The notes beneath the pieces were generated by a model. It did no database searches. It was not told the DNA's origin and worked only from the letters and a program-made list of their open reading frames with translations. Made by a program: the position numbers and the translations under genes. From contig JAUIRK010001041.1 in assembly GCA_030549495.1 (NCBI GenBank), forward strand, positions 186,001 to 250,000: a stretch of 64,000 bases of DNA, in the 5' to 3' direction. This document shows positions 11,337 through 24,463 of this stretch, piece by piece (the first letter of the stretch is position 1; every line of letters begins with the position of its first letter). Origin of the DNA: Nectonema munidae. Its lineage: Eukaryota > Nematomorpha > Nectonematoida > Nectonematidae.

Positions 11337-14300
11337 CTTTGCATGTACAATGTACATAGTGTAGGTGCTCTGGTGGAGTTTTCTTTCCCATTCGATTACC
11401 TTTTGATAGTTATGAAAATAGCTATATCTTCAAGTTTTGTGTGTGAGAATGATCTTAAAGGATAGTAGTATATTCAACTGTTTTAAATATTTCTAATTTC
11501 TCTTATTTAAATAATCGTTTATTAGCTTCTCCTCACGCATTGTAGTGTGTAGCGTATTTGTGCTGCGATTTTACGATGCATGTATTGATTTTAATGTGTC
11601 TTTATGCGCTGTATAAATAAATCTAAAGGTCATGCTTAAACTATCGCCTAATTTTTGCAACACATTTACTCTTGCAGTAATTTGCCTTCTCATTAAATGC
11701 TAATCAGTTTGCTCACCCGGCACAAACGTACTGAGACAATGAGAAAAAATTAAAGCGTTATTATAATTCGCCACGTTTTATCGCTCAGGAATCATAGGAT
11801 TCATGGCTACTATTTGAAAAAAATTTTCTAGTCTCTTTCCTATGTGCCTTCTAATTTTTTGAGTTTCTGGGCATAAAAATAGTTTTTGCGATACTAAAAT
11901 TATTTTACGTATTTTGGCCAGTCTTTCCCCTAAAATGTCAATAATATAGAATTCTGGACTTGATAGCTATAATATAGAATTGACATTTGCATCCATAAAT
12001 TTATTTTTTAATTAAATATTTTTACTTTTTCTATCACAAGCATCTGACTAGTGTTGTATGTTAGCAAATTCTTAAGAAGTTAATAAGATTTCTAACATAT
12101 ATCAGGAGTGTATTCAAACCCTATAATAATCGGACTTATTGAAGTCATATACTATTGAAATCATTAATATGAGTAGTAGTGGTAATAGTATCGAACCAAA
12201 TACTTCTCTGTTCTTTAATTGCATTTAACAATAAATCTCTTATCACATCTCATGACTCTCTATATATTTAGTGCGCGTATTTCATCAAAAAATGATGAGG
12301 ATGGCAATCCAAAGATAAACATGGTGATTTGAATGTAAAAATGTGCCTGTTTGTCCATCAAAAAATGAAAAAACGTTACGTAAAATGATGGATTTCGCAC
12401 TTTTTAAATTAAATTTATCATATGGCGATTCACATTTCGATTGTTTATTTCAATCCAAAGCTTTTGATTGATTGATACAACTTTAATTTCTCTAGGATAC
12501 GCTCACATCTTATTTGTTTCATTCCTTTGTGTCTATCTCCTTCCTTGCTCCAATCACCGCAGAGATTCTACTATTGGAACTGGTTGTACTTAACGGTTTT
12601 TAAAGGAGCTACATATTGCAATAAGGCTAGTAGTACTGAGTTTTTTATTCTTGTTATATGCAGGAGCACAGTCTAACATTTTGCTTGAAAGTTTTTATGG
12701 AAATATGCTAATCTGAAGGATTTCTAAGCTTTCTCTGTAAATCAGTGTTATGGAAATGATGAAATATTTAAGATTTTGCATCGGCATCCACTCTTTATAA
12801 CTTATCAGCATCGACATCTGTAGAAAATATAGGATCTGCACATCACTAGCAAATATGTTCAGCAAGCTAAAATTTTATTTGAAAATGAAATTTTTTTATT
12901 TTTTCACCAATGAATAATGATTATAAAAATGTAAAGATATTAAAATGGTAAGTTATAAAATCAAATTTCTTCCGTTCTCTCCTATACTTTAAACAGGCTT
13001 TATTGATCCCTTTCCGAATCAATTAATCCATATAAAATCCTTTCTTTTCTGAATAGCCTGTAATTGATTATTACCCATAGTATCTAATAGTAAACATTTA
13101 TGAACGTTCATTAGAGGATTTTTTGGCCAAGAACAACGAGGCTAACAAGCCCCTCACGATTTCAACTTCTCATATACGCCTATAATAATTTGTATAAATC
13201 TCTATTTGCCTGTCTATGGAGCATACAATAGGTTAGTGTCACTGGGATGTCCCCCTTCCCCTGCTACATATTTTTTCACATATAGATTTGGAGATGAAGG
13301 AAGAAGTTTTGACAAATTCTTTCTTGTACTTCTGCCTACGTGCCCGACTTGAAAAGTCTGCATACAAGAACTTTATTGATTTTACCTTTCCATTTTACTT
13401 TTCTGAGCCTCTCTAGCAGTACTAGCTGTCGTGGCGCTTCATAAAGCTATTTTGATTTTTTTTATCCTTTTTTCCAAACCCTATAATAAAAATATATGAA
13501 AAAATTATATAGATTAACAAATATATGTCATATGCATTCATTGGCGTACCTATCTTTAATGCCGCCGCCCAGAGTGGATGCTTTATTTTGTCGCCTCTTT
13601 AGATTTCAAATGCCACTTCGAAACACAAAACTTGATAATACACGTATATAGGTATGAAAAATTTAGAAAATCGTTATTACATCACTATTTACGTCTAAAA
13701 TTTTTATTGGTTTATTAATACAAATAAATTATGCCCGAGCGCACCGCTCTTCCCCTCCCCCTACTTGTTACTCCACTGTATCGCGAGAGAATTATTATCA
13801 GAGCTCAGCCTTTAACCTTTTAGTAGAACAACGAATTGCCGCATTAAGTAAATCATTGGCTGGTTTATTCCTTCCATATGATTCTTTTAGTAACCACCCT
13901 GTTTCTCAAAGGCGAATAGTGGATGTGGAACTGGACAAATGTAACTCTCAAAGATCAGGTGAATCCTGCTTTTCTAGAAGCTCGTGATGTTTAAGTATAG
14001 TATCATGTTAAGAGAACATCAACATTTTTAATTTCTACCCTTATAAAAGTGCATTAATAAGAATTGAAGTTCCATTGTGTAGGGGCGGTGGGATTGATTG
14101 ACTGTGACGTTCCAAGTTTTAAGATGCGGGAAGAGAGAGGGGGAAGGGGAGGTCAACATTTCAGAATTTTTAATGACGTCATATATCTTATGTGTGTGTC
14201 GTTATATCTGTCTAAATGCGTGAGTTTCTTATCTCTAACAGTAAATATTGTAAATTTTTGTATTCATTATCACCATTTTTCAAAGTTGTAACCATCAAAA

Positions 14301-15545
14301 ATTATATATTTGAATACTATCTAAATTTTACGTTTTTTTCATTTTTTATTTCTGGTTTTGCATCCAAGGAAAGAATAATCCTTGATAGTTGTACATATAG
14401 AGAAGTCCAGATGTGCAATCGAACGAACCATGAGGATTGAATCAATTAGTAACAACTCTCCAACGTTATGCTATCTGCTGAAGCAAAATGAAGATTGTAT
14501 AATAATATAGAAAACAAATATTGTCTATTTTCTTATTATGTCTTAATTGCCCAGTTTGCATTTTAATAAGGTCAGCCACATTAAGAGCATATGTTTAAAC
14601 CCGTTTAACAAAACATCTTCATTCATTGAAATATAGATTAGGCTGATATGTATCTTTATAAAATAAAGTATCTTTTCAAACCTGTAATGATTACAACTAA
14701 TGTTATTAGTCATTTTGTGTTATCGAAATTTGTGTGATTAAAAATTCTCTAATAAAAGTCCGAGCAGAAATTTTGATATTGTATTCATTTTTCGTTTCGT
14801 TTTTTATCCAGGGTGATGGAGTCAGAGTCACAGTTGGTATCTAATAAAATTTTGGAGTCGGGGTTTTTAAATATTAAAAAAATATTTTTTTAAGTTTAAT
14901 TTTTGTAAGCATATGAAGTGGTGCTTTTTAGTTGAAGTCGGAAGTGAAGATTTGGTGTTAAATTTAAGCTTTTAAAATAGCCCAAAACTTATAATTTCAA
15001 CAAAAATATACTAGGAAAAAATTGAACAGAAAGATGATAAAATTACTAAAATAAAAGTCAAATAAACAACAAATATTTACGAAAAATTATTGAGTGAAGA
15101 ATTCTCCATACTCTGGTGAATGATGTACAACATAGGCGACTAGTATCCTTGAATAAATTTATATCAATGTGATTGCTTTTGCAAGAGTCACATGAAAGAG
15201 ATTGGAAATCTTTTTAAGAAATAGTCGGGTTTAATTTGTAAATGAATATATTAGTGTACATAAAGCTGAACCAATATTTTGATTAGCTTTTTTGAAAGCT
15301 CGAAGAATTCAAACTAAAAAATTAATATATACAATGTAATAAATATAATCTTACAAGAGGGGTTTTGGCTCCCCTTTTTTATGGTCACATAACACGTCTT
15401 CCAGTAGATTCGTTATAACCCGGGCCATTTATAACTCGGGTTTGTGGCTTGGGCTGTTTATTCACTTTATTGATATGTGTATGTGTATATATGCTAACTA
15501 ACATCTTAAGTTTTTTTATTCTACTGTGTTTTTATAAAAAATTAA

Positions 15546-15674
15546 CCCATTTACGGCCAATGTTCCTATTTTGGAACATAAGTAATTTCATCTTCGTCTG
15601 CTTTTTTCAATGACTTTGAATATAAATCGTCTGCGTTTTTTAGATATCGTCTGCTTTGCTTGGCCTTAAATGGA
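15546..15674 (-). mobile_element. piggyBac-like MITE, copy B
   Basis: This 129-bp copy is in the reverse orientation to copy A and is flanked by TTAA at 15542-15545 and 15675-15678. It shares the GTCTGC words, the GTTCC...GGAAC palindrome and the end sequence. Confidence 0.75.
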
Positions 15675-16389
15675 TTAATCTTATATAGTGATCAGACAAT
15701 CTTTTCTATATACAAAATATAATAAAAGATGCTTTAAGATTTTAATTTCTTTTGGACGGTTTACAGTCAACTTGCAATAAAACAAACTTGCGCCAATCAA
15801 TAAGCCCCATCATTACCATCTCGCCCTAGTTAGACTACATACTTGCCTTAGTTGGAGTATCAACTCGACCAAGTAGTCTGCAACTAGTTTACTACCTATC
15901 AAATTTATTCTAAAATTCCCAAGGGAGTTCCAGTTGAGGCTGGCTCTCCTCTCACTTACCCCGCCACTGCATACACCTAATTGCTCAAATAAACAAATAA
16001 CCATACCGTTAAGAAATGCTCAGTAGATCCATTATAACTATATGCAAATGTCAGGAATTAGTAATGCGACTGGGGTGACTGGTTAATCGTTTGGATGTCG
16101 ACAATTTTTAAGACTAATCTTCTGTTTTCTTTTTCAATGCAGTTTTAAGTAGTCGATTTTCATGGTACACGAGTGTCGCACTGGTTTTCAAAGGGTTAAT
16201 GTAGATATAAACTAAGCTGTTTATATCTAGTGAAAGTTTGTTCGTTTGGGTTTTAAAATTTTCTATCCACACAAATAAATCTCAACTCTAATTTGTGATT
16301 CTACTCTAATTTTTTTTAAAACAAAATTTCATTTCAGTATTTGTTCATTTATTCCACATTTAATTACTTAATAATATTTTTTTATCTAG

Positions 16390-16488
16390 GAAGTCAGATT
16401 TTGATCAAGCAATTGAGGAAACGTATCGAGCTTTGAATTTTTTTTTCGATAATAGATTTGGACATGCAAAGGAGTTTCTTAAATTACG
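16390..16488 (+). CDS. TTC39-like: TTC39/Iml2 family protein, exon 3
   Basis: This 99-nt exon follows TTTATCTAG and ends at CG|GTAAAC. It completes the split Arg and then reads AIEETYRALNFFFDNRFG and AKEFLKL. That is the first helical pair typical of the TTC39/Iml2 domain, in which an AL-N-F-NNRF pattern is characteristic. The exon ends with two bases of an Arg codon, completed by the G that opens exon 4. It encodes residues 18-51 of the predicted protein. A 10.7-kb intron follows. Confidence 0.85.
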
Positions 16489-17774
16489 GTAAACTTTTTT
16501 TAGCATGCATACAATATACGCATTCACACATAAATATATATATTAATCAAAATCAATTAATTCTATTTTTAAAAATAATCATATATCAAAAGTTGGGATG
16601 AACACATGTAGTTAATTTTCGCCTGTTCCACAAATGCATAAACGTAGATAAACTTTTCAACCATTTTGAACTTTTTTAATTGTAGATTTTAAAAAAAAAG
16701 ATAACTACGTATCATGTATCGTTGAATAAGTCCACTAAAAGATTTAAAGACAACTGACTTAAAGTTATTGATTTTTAAAACATCCACAATCTTATTTATT
16801 TATTTATATTTATATTTATGAAAATTTTTATTGAGATTTAATACCTATATGAATAAAAAACTATATATTTTGAATTTTTTCTATTATATCAATTGTGATT
16901 CCTTAATTTTTATAAATATTTTTTTAAATGATAATATTATTACTCTAACTATTTAAAAATGTGAAATAAAAATATAATTTCAGATATATCCTTTTCTTCC
17001 AATTATATTTTATGCTTCCTTCTTAGAATTCCTTTTTAATGGCTTATTATTTAAATTGCTATATTATCAACACTGACTATTTTTTCCAATTTATTACTTT
17101 ACTTTTCTATACTACTAATACAACCGTGCGTACGTTTTAAAAATTAAATTGTACTGTTATGCCTAGAGGCCTGCTCCACACTTGCACTGGTTTGTGGAAC
17201 TCGCATGCGGTTGTGGGTCATTTTTTTTAAAACATACTACGTGGCGGAGTCCGTGTGATTTCAATGGTTAACTTGCAAAATTGCGAGTATTTTCAAATTA
17301 ATTCTTAAAAAAGTCGTATAATTAAGATATTCATTCATAGTTCATATCTGATTGTATAAAGTGTGACATCAGTAAAGTACATCACATCACATCACATCAC
17401 GCACACTGACACTTTTACATCATGAAAGCACCATTTGTTTCTTTAGTTTATAGATAAAGTACATTTTTTATTGCATATACAATACGCTATATTGAGGGAA
17501 TTTTTCTACACATTCTGTTGCGCGTATTATGGCAACAAGTGGTTGATAATAATGAGCGTAACTTCAGTCTTACTGACTATTTTATTTCTGCAAGAACATC
17601 TTTAAAAAGCCAAACCATCTTTCCTATTCTATTTTTAAACAGCGCTGCTATAAATTGTAAAATTTGCTTTTAAATCTAACATCATCATGAAAATTCAATG
17701 TATAAAAAGAGCAGCATTAAATTATATTCCTTATCAAAATCAAATACCTACGTGTTAAGTTGGGTGGTTGATTA

Positions 17775-17903
17775 CCTATTTACAGCTAATGTTCCTATAT
17801 TGGAACATAAGTAATTTCATCTTCGTCTGCTTTTTTCAATGACTTTGAATATAAATCGTCTGCGTTTTTTAGATATCGTCTGCTTTGCTTGGCCTTAAAT
17901 GGG
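17775..17903 (-). mobile_element. piggyBac-like MITE, copy C
   Basis: It is in the same orientation as copy B and is intact at the right TTAA (17904-17907). The left flank is one base short (TTA then CCTATTTACAGC), so it has decayed a little more. The interior matches copies A, B and D. Confidence 0.7.
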
Positions 17904-18264
17904 TTAAATTTAAAATTGCGGGATTTAAAATGTTAAGTGCGGAGCTGTTGTTGGTATTTTTATTTTTTATTGCGACTGTGGGAAAATTTTTACAACCCGT
18001 GCAAGGCTCTTTGCCTAATGCTACGTATCTATTGAAGCAGCAAAGTCTAATATGTGCTATATATCTATTTTATAAACGGTGCTTTTTAAACTAACAAATC
18101 ATACATCCCTTCTTTTCTGACATGAATATTATTCTTCTGTTTATTAATATTATTTTTATTGTCTTCATAAGTTCTTAGACTTTTCAACCAAGGCTTATTC
18201 ATCCAAAACATTAAAACCAGAATTAGGCCCATTTTTAGTGTAATGGTGGAAAATTTCGAAAATC

Positions 18265-18650
18265 GATCTTGTATATAACATCTGAAGTAAACCGATCGAG
18301 AAGGTTCATTTCCGTTAAAAAAATTAGAAATATTTTCTTATTGCAGAAGCTATATAATCTTATTCTTGTGTTTAAATGAGGTATACTTTCAGTTTGATTT
18401 TGTGCGATTGAAAGATTAATGAAACAATTTGTCTCAAAGGATTTATACCAAGCAAAGGAGTTAAGACTGCACTAATCCTAAGTTAAACTTCACCCGCCTT
18501 TCTTTATAAATAAATGAATATCACTTTTTCAACTATGGGATAATACAATTTATAAATGAAAATATACTGGATTTTTTTACATACGGGTGTATCAGTGTGC
18601 GCACGCTTTACATCGTGGCCGCAATATATGCCGCTGAACTGCGTTTCCCC
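18265..18650 (+). repeat. Dispersed repeat, copy 2
   Basis: Second copy of the repeat at 9013-9395. Similarity runs from TGTATATAACATCTG to the GGGTGTATCAGTGTGCG block. In both places the repeat starts within about 400 bp after a piggyBac-like MITE, but the MITEs are in opposite orientations and the sequence between differs. The proximity is probably chance. Confidence 0.7.
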
Positions 18651-18911
18651 ACCCCGGATTTAGACCAATTGACAACCAAAATTTGAATTTCTAAACTGAT
18701 AAAATAACATGTATTCTTTTTAAATTAGTTTAGGGTTGTTAGTTATTCTATTAAATTTCTATTGTACCATTTTCGAAATGATCATGATATTGACCTTTAA
18801 ATTTACTTTTGACTTCAAAATGAAGTCTGTAACTAACAAACAAATACCATGCCCATTGTTTTATATCTCCGTTGGTTGAATTATATTGTCTTGCTATGGC
18901 ATACTCTAAAG

Positions 18912-19563
18912 CAGTGATTCCCAATCTTTTTTCTTCTGTGGATACTTTTAGAACTGAAAATTTTTTGTGGATGCCTTGTTTCTTATTTCTACCAATTTTA
19001 TTTTTCACGCTGTTTTATTTATCAAAAATATAAGAATAAGTGAGCCATTCTTAATCGCTATTTTTTAATTTCTTTACTCAGTATATTTTACATAGTATTT
19101 TTCAACTCTGTTTTTCTATTTAAAATTAATAAAACTTTATTAAATCAAATTAAGTCAAAAAAATGAACATTTTTCTTCGAAAAAATATGTTGTTTAACTT
19201 GAAGCTAAACTTGATATGTCAGGTTCCAATAAAGTTAAAGAAAATCCTAAACCTCCTCTATCAATGAAATTAAGTCGATTTCGATTTTTTGAATGCAGAT
19301 AAAATCACGACTGAACGCTTTAAAATTGCTAATTAAAAATAAATGATATTTAAATCACTTTTAATAACAAACCTGATTCAACAAGGATGGGAAAGCAGTC
19401 ACGTATAACAGATCAATTTCAGAACTTTTCCTCAACTAATTAAATTTATTTAATATGGACCCTTTGCAAAATTTGATGGATGCCAACTTTGAAGTATTCT
19501 TATATGGATTATGGACTATTCTAAAATCGTAGACCCCTTGGGAGTCCACATGGACCATGTTAA
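18912..19563. mobile_element. Possible hAT remnant
   Basis: CAGTGATTCCCAATCTTTT at 18912 has the form of a common hAT left end. At 19531-19560, GACCCCTTGGGAGTCCACA resembles the subterminal 'ACCCC...GGGTCC' text often found near hAT right ends. No clean right terminus or target duplication was found. Confidence 0.3.
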
Positions 19564-19889
19564 AAAAATACTTTTCTAAAGTTAAATTAAAGCTAAAAGC
19601 TGTGTCCAATCCCCTGTTCCCCTCAGTAAATTTTTGTTAATTTCTAAACAAAATCTAACCTGACATATCAAGGCATGAACTTTTGGCTCTGTAACCTCTC
19701 TTATCATTAACTGTTTTTAAACATCCAACTAATTTATTACAATTTTGTATTCTTTGCAATCTTTCCATCTTAAATTTTATAGAAATATCAAGACATTTAA
19801 AAAAGCTAATGGTATTTTTCGTTACAAAGTTTCAAAAGAGTTCTCTAGTATTGTTTTAAAGGAAGTTTAACTTCGCTTATTTAATTTAT

Positions 19890-20290
19890 CTTGACCTTTA
19901 TTTTCATTAATCGCTTTAACCACAGTTTTTTTCTTGTGATAATGAGAGCATCAAAAAAGGCATATGCTTCAAGCTCTTCGCTTAAATCTCACAAATGTCC
20001 TACAAATTTTGTTAATCCTACTTTAGAAAACACAGCATTAATATCTTTATATTTACCAAGATTAAAATCATTCTGTGGAGCAGCAAGTGGATCTGTTGCA
20101 GTAAGCCATGCTTTTACATAAAGCCCAATAATAAAAATACAACATCACCTGGAGCTATAAAATGTACGCCACGAGGAGAAACTTTTTCAGCAAGGATAAT
20201 CACCAGCTCTCTGATTCTTCAGAGCGTAGTGGAGGTATTTTTGCTTTGTTCCAAAAAACTAAAGCTATTGTAATGATATCTCGGGCACTA
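19890..20290 (-). pseudogene. Fragment of a multi-copy transposon-associated ORF
   Basis: Translated on the minus strand, the middle of this stretch reads TATDPLAAPQNDF, then YKDINAVFSKVGLTKFVGHL and LSEELEAYAFFD. I recall this pattern (a GHL..LSEEL.A.AFFD box) from an uncharacterised protein family present in many copies in cnidarian, crustacean and insect genomes. That recollection has not been checked here. The frame is open for only about 60 codons around the box and is interrupted on both sides, so this is a broken copy. It lies about 0.8 kb from, and divergently oriented to, the pseudogene at 21076. Confidence 0.4.
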
Positions 20291-20534
20291 TCATGCATAG
20301 TTTTTTTTAGTATTGATGATGAATAAACACACACAGAACTCGTCTAATTGACAGTAGTTTTGCTTTAGTTATTTCTGTTTGCTCTAAGCCAATTAACTAG
20401 TTGAAAGATATTCTTCTTGTTGATGTCTTAAAATTTCAATCAACTATGAAAAGTTTTTACAGATAGCCATTTTATGTTTGAGAAAACAGATTAGAATGGT
20501 GAGAATATAAAATTCAAAATTAAAAACGACACTA

Positions 20535-20720
20535 GTGCATATACTAGATACGTATGTGATGTGAAATTTTTTGTATCCGGGGATGCGGATATCATAATTG
20601 CTATTATAAACAACCGTAAGTTTTGTACTTCTTAAAAATTTAGAAAGAAGTCAATGTATATGTAAAGACGTACTTATAAAAATTTTCGGGCCGGATCCGG
20701 ATATATGATACATCTCAAAT
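20535..20720 (-). mobile_element. Decayed copy of the ATCCGCATCC MITE
   Basis: The reverse complement of 34560-34748 aligns here. Shared blocks are AATTTTTTGTATCCG, GCGGATATCA, AATTGCTATT and CTTCTTAAAAATTTAGA. The ends (GATACGTATGTGATG on the left; CCGGATATATGATACATCTC on the right) are degraded forms of the same termini. Confidence 0.55.
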
Positions 20721-21075
20721 ATATATAAATATAATTTTTAAATGTGAAAAACGGTCGGAATTAAGTTCTGAAAACGCTTCCTTTATTAGATATAAGTATG
20801 AATTTGAAGTTGATCCATTTGATCCAGAACTCAATCTTGTAAAATTATTCTTTTTTCTTTACGCGGAAACATACATTACCAATAAACTCTCTTGTCTGCA
20901 ACGCCACATAACTTTAAATTAGCAATATAAAAATATATAATAAATGTTTTTGACGTTTTTGTTTACATGTATGGGCATTTTTGCTTTATATGATACAAAT
21001 TTCTTTTTTATTTCTGAAGAGTTAGCATGCTTCAATTTATGATTTACTACTATTTTTATTTTAGAGATATATAAA

Positions 21076-22680
21076 ATGGCTATGGCTGACATTTTCTGCT
21101 ACCACTGTGGCAAATACACCGTTATTCCTAACAGGAATCTAGTCACAAGATTCGTAACACGTGCTTACCATGTTTATTTTGGATTAAACTTGGTGATCTG
21201 GATAAACCGTTGGGCTCCGCTACACATAGCATGTAATACACGCACGGCGTATTATCATCAATGGACCGAAGGAAGGAAGAGTTGTCTAAAGTTTGGGATT
21301 CCTATGTTTTGTAGGGGGCCGACAAATCATCATAATGACTGCTTCTTCTTCACTATTGATGTGACTAGAATCAATAGAAAGAGCAGGAGCAACCTTAAGT
21401 ATCCCGATCTTGAATCAGCACATCGTCCTGTAGCTCATTGATGAAATTTTAGTACCTTTCTTTAGGGAACTTTGCCATTATTGACGAAGATTCCTACACT
21501 GTTCAAGAAAATGAATAAGAAATTATTCCTGAGGTTGATGCTACATATCATTTTTTCCAAAAGAAACTAAATGATCCCGTTTACGATCTTAATTTGTCAA
21601 AGTCCTCTGCCGAACTGTTGGCATCCAGATTGTTTGAAAAAAACCTACTCTCTGATAGTACTCGCATAACCTATTACCGCAACAGGCATCAAGAGTACCT
21701 CCATTTTTTCTTTGAAGATATGTGTACTGTACAAATATTGCTTAGCTTCTATACAAACTCAAAGATTGGATACTGTTCATTGACAGCAGCAAGAGAATTG
21801 AAATGTATTATGTTGCACAACGGCAAACAGTTTGGCTCTGTTCTCTTGCTAACTCGACTACACTGAAGAAAATGTATGAAGCGGTAAAATATCTGCTGGA
21901 GAAAATCCATTATGAACAGAATGAGTGGTTTATATGTGTTGACTTGAAAATGGTATTTTTTTATTAGGAGAGCAGCCCGCTTGACCAAATATCCATGCTT
22001 TCTGTGTATCTGGGGCAGTAGGGACACTTCTAGGCATTACATAAAGAAAGACTGGCCTCTGCCAGAGAAATTAGTACCTTGTAGAGCAAAGGCCGTCATT
22101 AATAACCCTCTTGTAGGCAGAGACAGAATACGCTTCCCATTGTTGCATATCTAGCTCGTTTTGACTAAAGATTTCCACAACGATGGTGGCTGCATCACTT
22201 ACTTGTTCCAGGCTTTTCAGTATTTGTTGAAAGCTAGCATCTTTGATTGTCCTCAAATCTCTAACGAAGTGGAACTAGAAGCATGGAAGGCTTTTTGTTC
22301 TGGTCGTGAAGTACTTTCCTGCCAACAATAAGTCTAGGAACTATACAGAATTGGCCACCAATATGCTGAATGCTTTCAAAAGCCCCACCATGAAAACGCA
22401 TTAATTATTCTTACATATGGATCGGTTTCCTGAGAATCTGAAATCATTGAGCTAAGGGCCGGATGAGAGATTAGACTGCGGCTTGAAAGAGATCGAGATC
22501 AGGCAACGAACACGCCGGGATGCATTCGTGGTGTATGTTTAGTGTTGGACTCTGAATAGAGGCATCTCTACTGGTGAGCATTCTAAGAGTACGGAAGTTA
22601 ATGCGCAGAATTGTGCACAATGATGGTGTAGCGTTTAATTTACATGTACCTACATTTATCAACGTCTATTACTCAATTTA
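21076..22680 (+). pseudogene. Degenerate copy of a widespread uncharacterised transposon-associated gene
   Basis: Reading through interruptions on the plus strand gives one consistent family pattern over about 500 codons. At 21076-21441 there is an N-terminal Cys box, FCYHCGKYT, then YHVYFG, WAPLHIAC, GPTNHHNDCFFFT, KYPDLESAHRPVAH. From 21594 come SSAELLASRLFEKNLLS, TYYRNRHQEYL and LKCIMLHNG. From about 21870 come KMYEAVKYLLEKI, WFICVDLKM, KYPCFLCIWGSRD and DWPLPEKLVP. Near 22400 come FLHMDRFPENLKSLS, then a degraded Glu-rich segment. I recognise this as a large family of uncharacterised proteins, often high copy in cnidarians, crustaceans and hemipterans, with an RNase H-like layout. The function is not established. 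This copy has several stops and frame changes and is not functional. It lies inside TTC39 intron 3. Confidence 0.7.
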
Positions 22681-23989
22681 TAGAAATGGAGATTTGTAGC
22701 ATTTATTAAATTGTGTTAAAAAACTTTTTTTTCAAAAACATATTTCTTGATGAGAAATATTAACAAAAATCAACCGATAATAATGTCACAAAAATGTTAT
22801 CGAATTAGTCAGAAAGTCGAATTTTAAAAAATCTGACCTGATCGATTAAACAGATCTTATTTTTGGATTCAGCCGTGCAAAATTGTCCTAATTCTGTTGA
22901 AAAATATAGACAAAAAAATTGTAACTCAGTCTATATTATCAAAGGGCGGCTGATAAGTTTTTTTAAAGTCTTTCCCTTCTCAAAAATTTTGAACAATAAA
23001 ACGACTGACAATTAATTAACTTTTATATAAAAAATGAAAACGCTTTTAATGATAAAGTTTACGTTTTTTTGTTCAATTTTTAGCATACTTTTTAAAGAAA
23101 ACTTTTGCTTAATAATTTTCTTTAGCAAAAATATAATAATGTTTTATTCACAAGTAGAATCATATGGAATGATTTTGTCTTAATTTTTTATTTTTATATT
23201 CTTTTGCGTCTCTTGCTTGTCACTTATTTATTTGAGTGTTAATGATTTTTTTCAATAAAAGCACTTTTTATTCTTCAAGGACGAAAAAGTATAATCTTCT
23301 ATAAGAATATTGATAAAAACCATGGCTTGTTTTTTATTGATTTGCAAATTATTATTAATCATCTCGAAAATTCTTGTTATTTGTTTGTTAAGTTTTTTCC
23401 AAAACTTTTTTCATTTCTTCTTTCTTATGAATATAACTGATCTCACTGCATGTTTGCGAATTGATTTTTAATATTAAACACATCTACACTACCAAATAAA
23501 TAAATAAATTGCCAAAATTTTAATGCCAAGACCAATGAATCTTCTGCTTGATATGAATGATGTAGTGCATCTTGTATGTCAAAGTGGGCTAAAGAATAAC
23601 AAATAAATTAGTGGAATAAAATAACGGAATCATTGGTAAATCTTTTTTTATATCATATGTAGCTTTGGCATCCTGCCAGATCTATTTTGGCAACCTAATT
23701 CACAGTTGGGTATTATATAGTTAAATTCTAGAATTCCATTCTTTATGAGTTACTTGAAATTTTGAACTTGAAAGTTTTAAATGTATAATTCGGACCAATA
23801 TTGTCTCTAAATTTTTTGATATTCAAGCGTAAAAAATTTGTTTCCGTGCTACTAAAACTATAGCAGTCGTTCGCTTAATATATGTCAATATCATAAAAAT
23901 TTTAATGTAGACTTTCAAAAAATAAATGCAAATAAATAAGAATTTACTACAAGTCAATGATTTGACAAAATTAGAAATCATATAATAAG

Positions 23990-24240
23990 GAGGAAACTAA
24001 GTAGTAAGGATATTTCTGAGGTAGCAGAATCAAGATTAAGATGGCATCATGGTCATGTGGAAAGAAGCAGAGAAAATGGAAGAATAGATTTAGTATAAAG
24101 GGTAGGAAGACCGAAATTGTATTTGTTAGAATTAATAAGGAGAGATATTAAAAAGAAGAGGCTGAGTGAGAAAACGATTTATGCCTCTGATGCCTAATTT
24201 TAATAGGAAATTTAATGGCTGTCGTGAGAAAGGTCTGGTG
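23990..24240 (+). mobile_element. 3' tail of a LINE (RT C-terminus)
   Basis: The plus-strand translation contains ESRLRWHHGHVERS, then GRPKLYLLELIRRDIKKKRL. The 'LRW.GHV.R ... GRPK' box is the usual C-terminal end of many non-LTR reverse transcriptases. The same box, as NRLRWAGHVERR, ends the LINE at 27.66-34.2 kb on the other strand. Only the 3' end is present, which fits a 5'-truncated insertion. Confidence 0.6.
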
Positions 24241-24463
24241 TGGCGCAAATTTTTTTTGACATTTTATTGCGAAATAGTTCTATTCTCTGCGCTTATGAAT
24301 ATGAAATGAATGAAGCGAGAAAGATTACAAATTTAGGAAGAAGAGTTGCGTCTTTTTTTTTGGTCAAATTTAGAACATTTTTTAGAATATTATTACTTTG
24401 TGTTATATTTTATAGTACTGTAATAAATACAATAATTCATAATACGACGTCATTTTATTGATA

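Larger units (their letters stand above)
6601..16389 (+). other. TTC39 intron 2 (about 9.8 kb)
   Basis: AT-rich intron with mobile DNA listed separately: a hAT-type MITE at 7529-7798, piggyBac-like MITEs at 8724-8852 and 15546-15674, a dispersed repeat at 9013-9395, a tandem duplication at 9584-10010 and a hAT-like element at 10912-11336. Sequence with repeated GGAGTCGG-type words at about 14.81-14.96 kb resembles, in reverse, bases 39.18-39.74 kb. That is a weak sign of another dispersed element. I see nothing definable at 11.35-14.8 kb. Confidence 0.5.
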
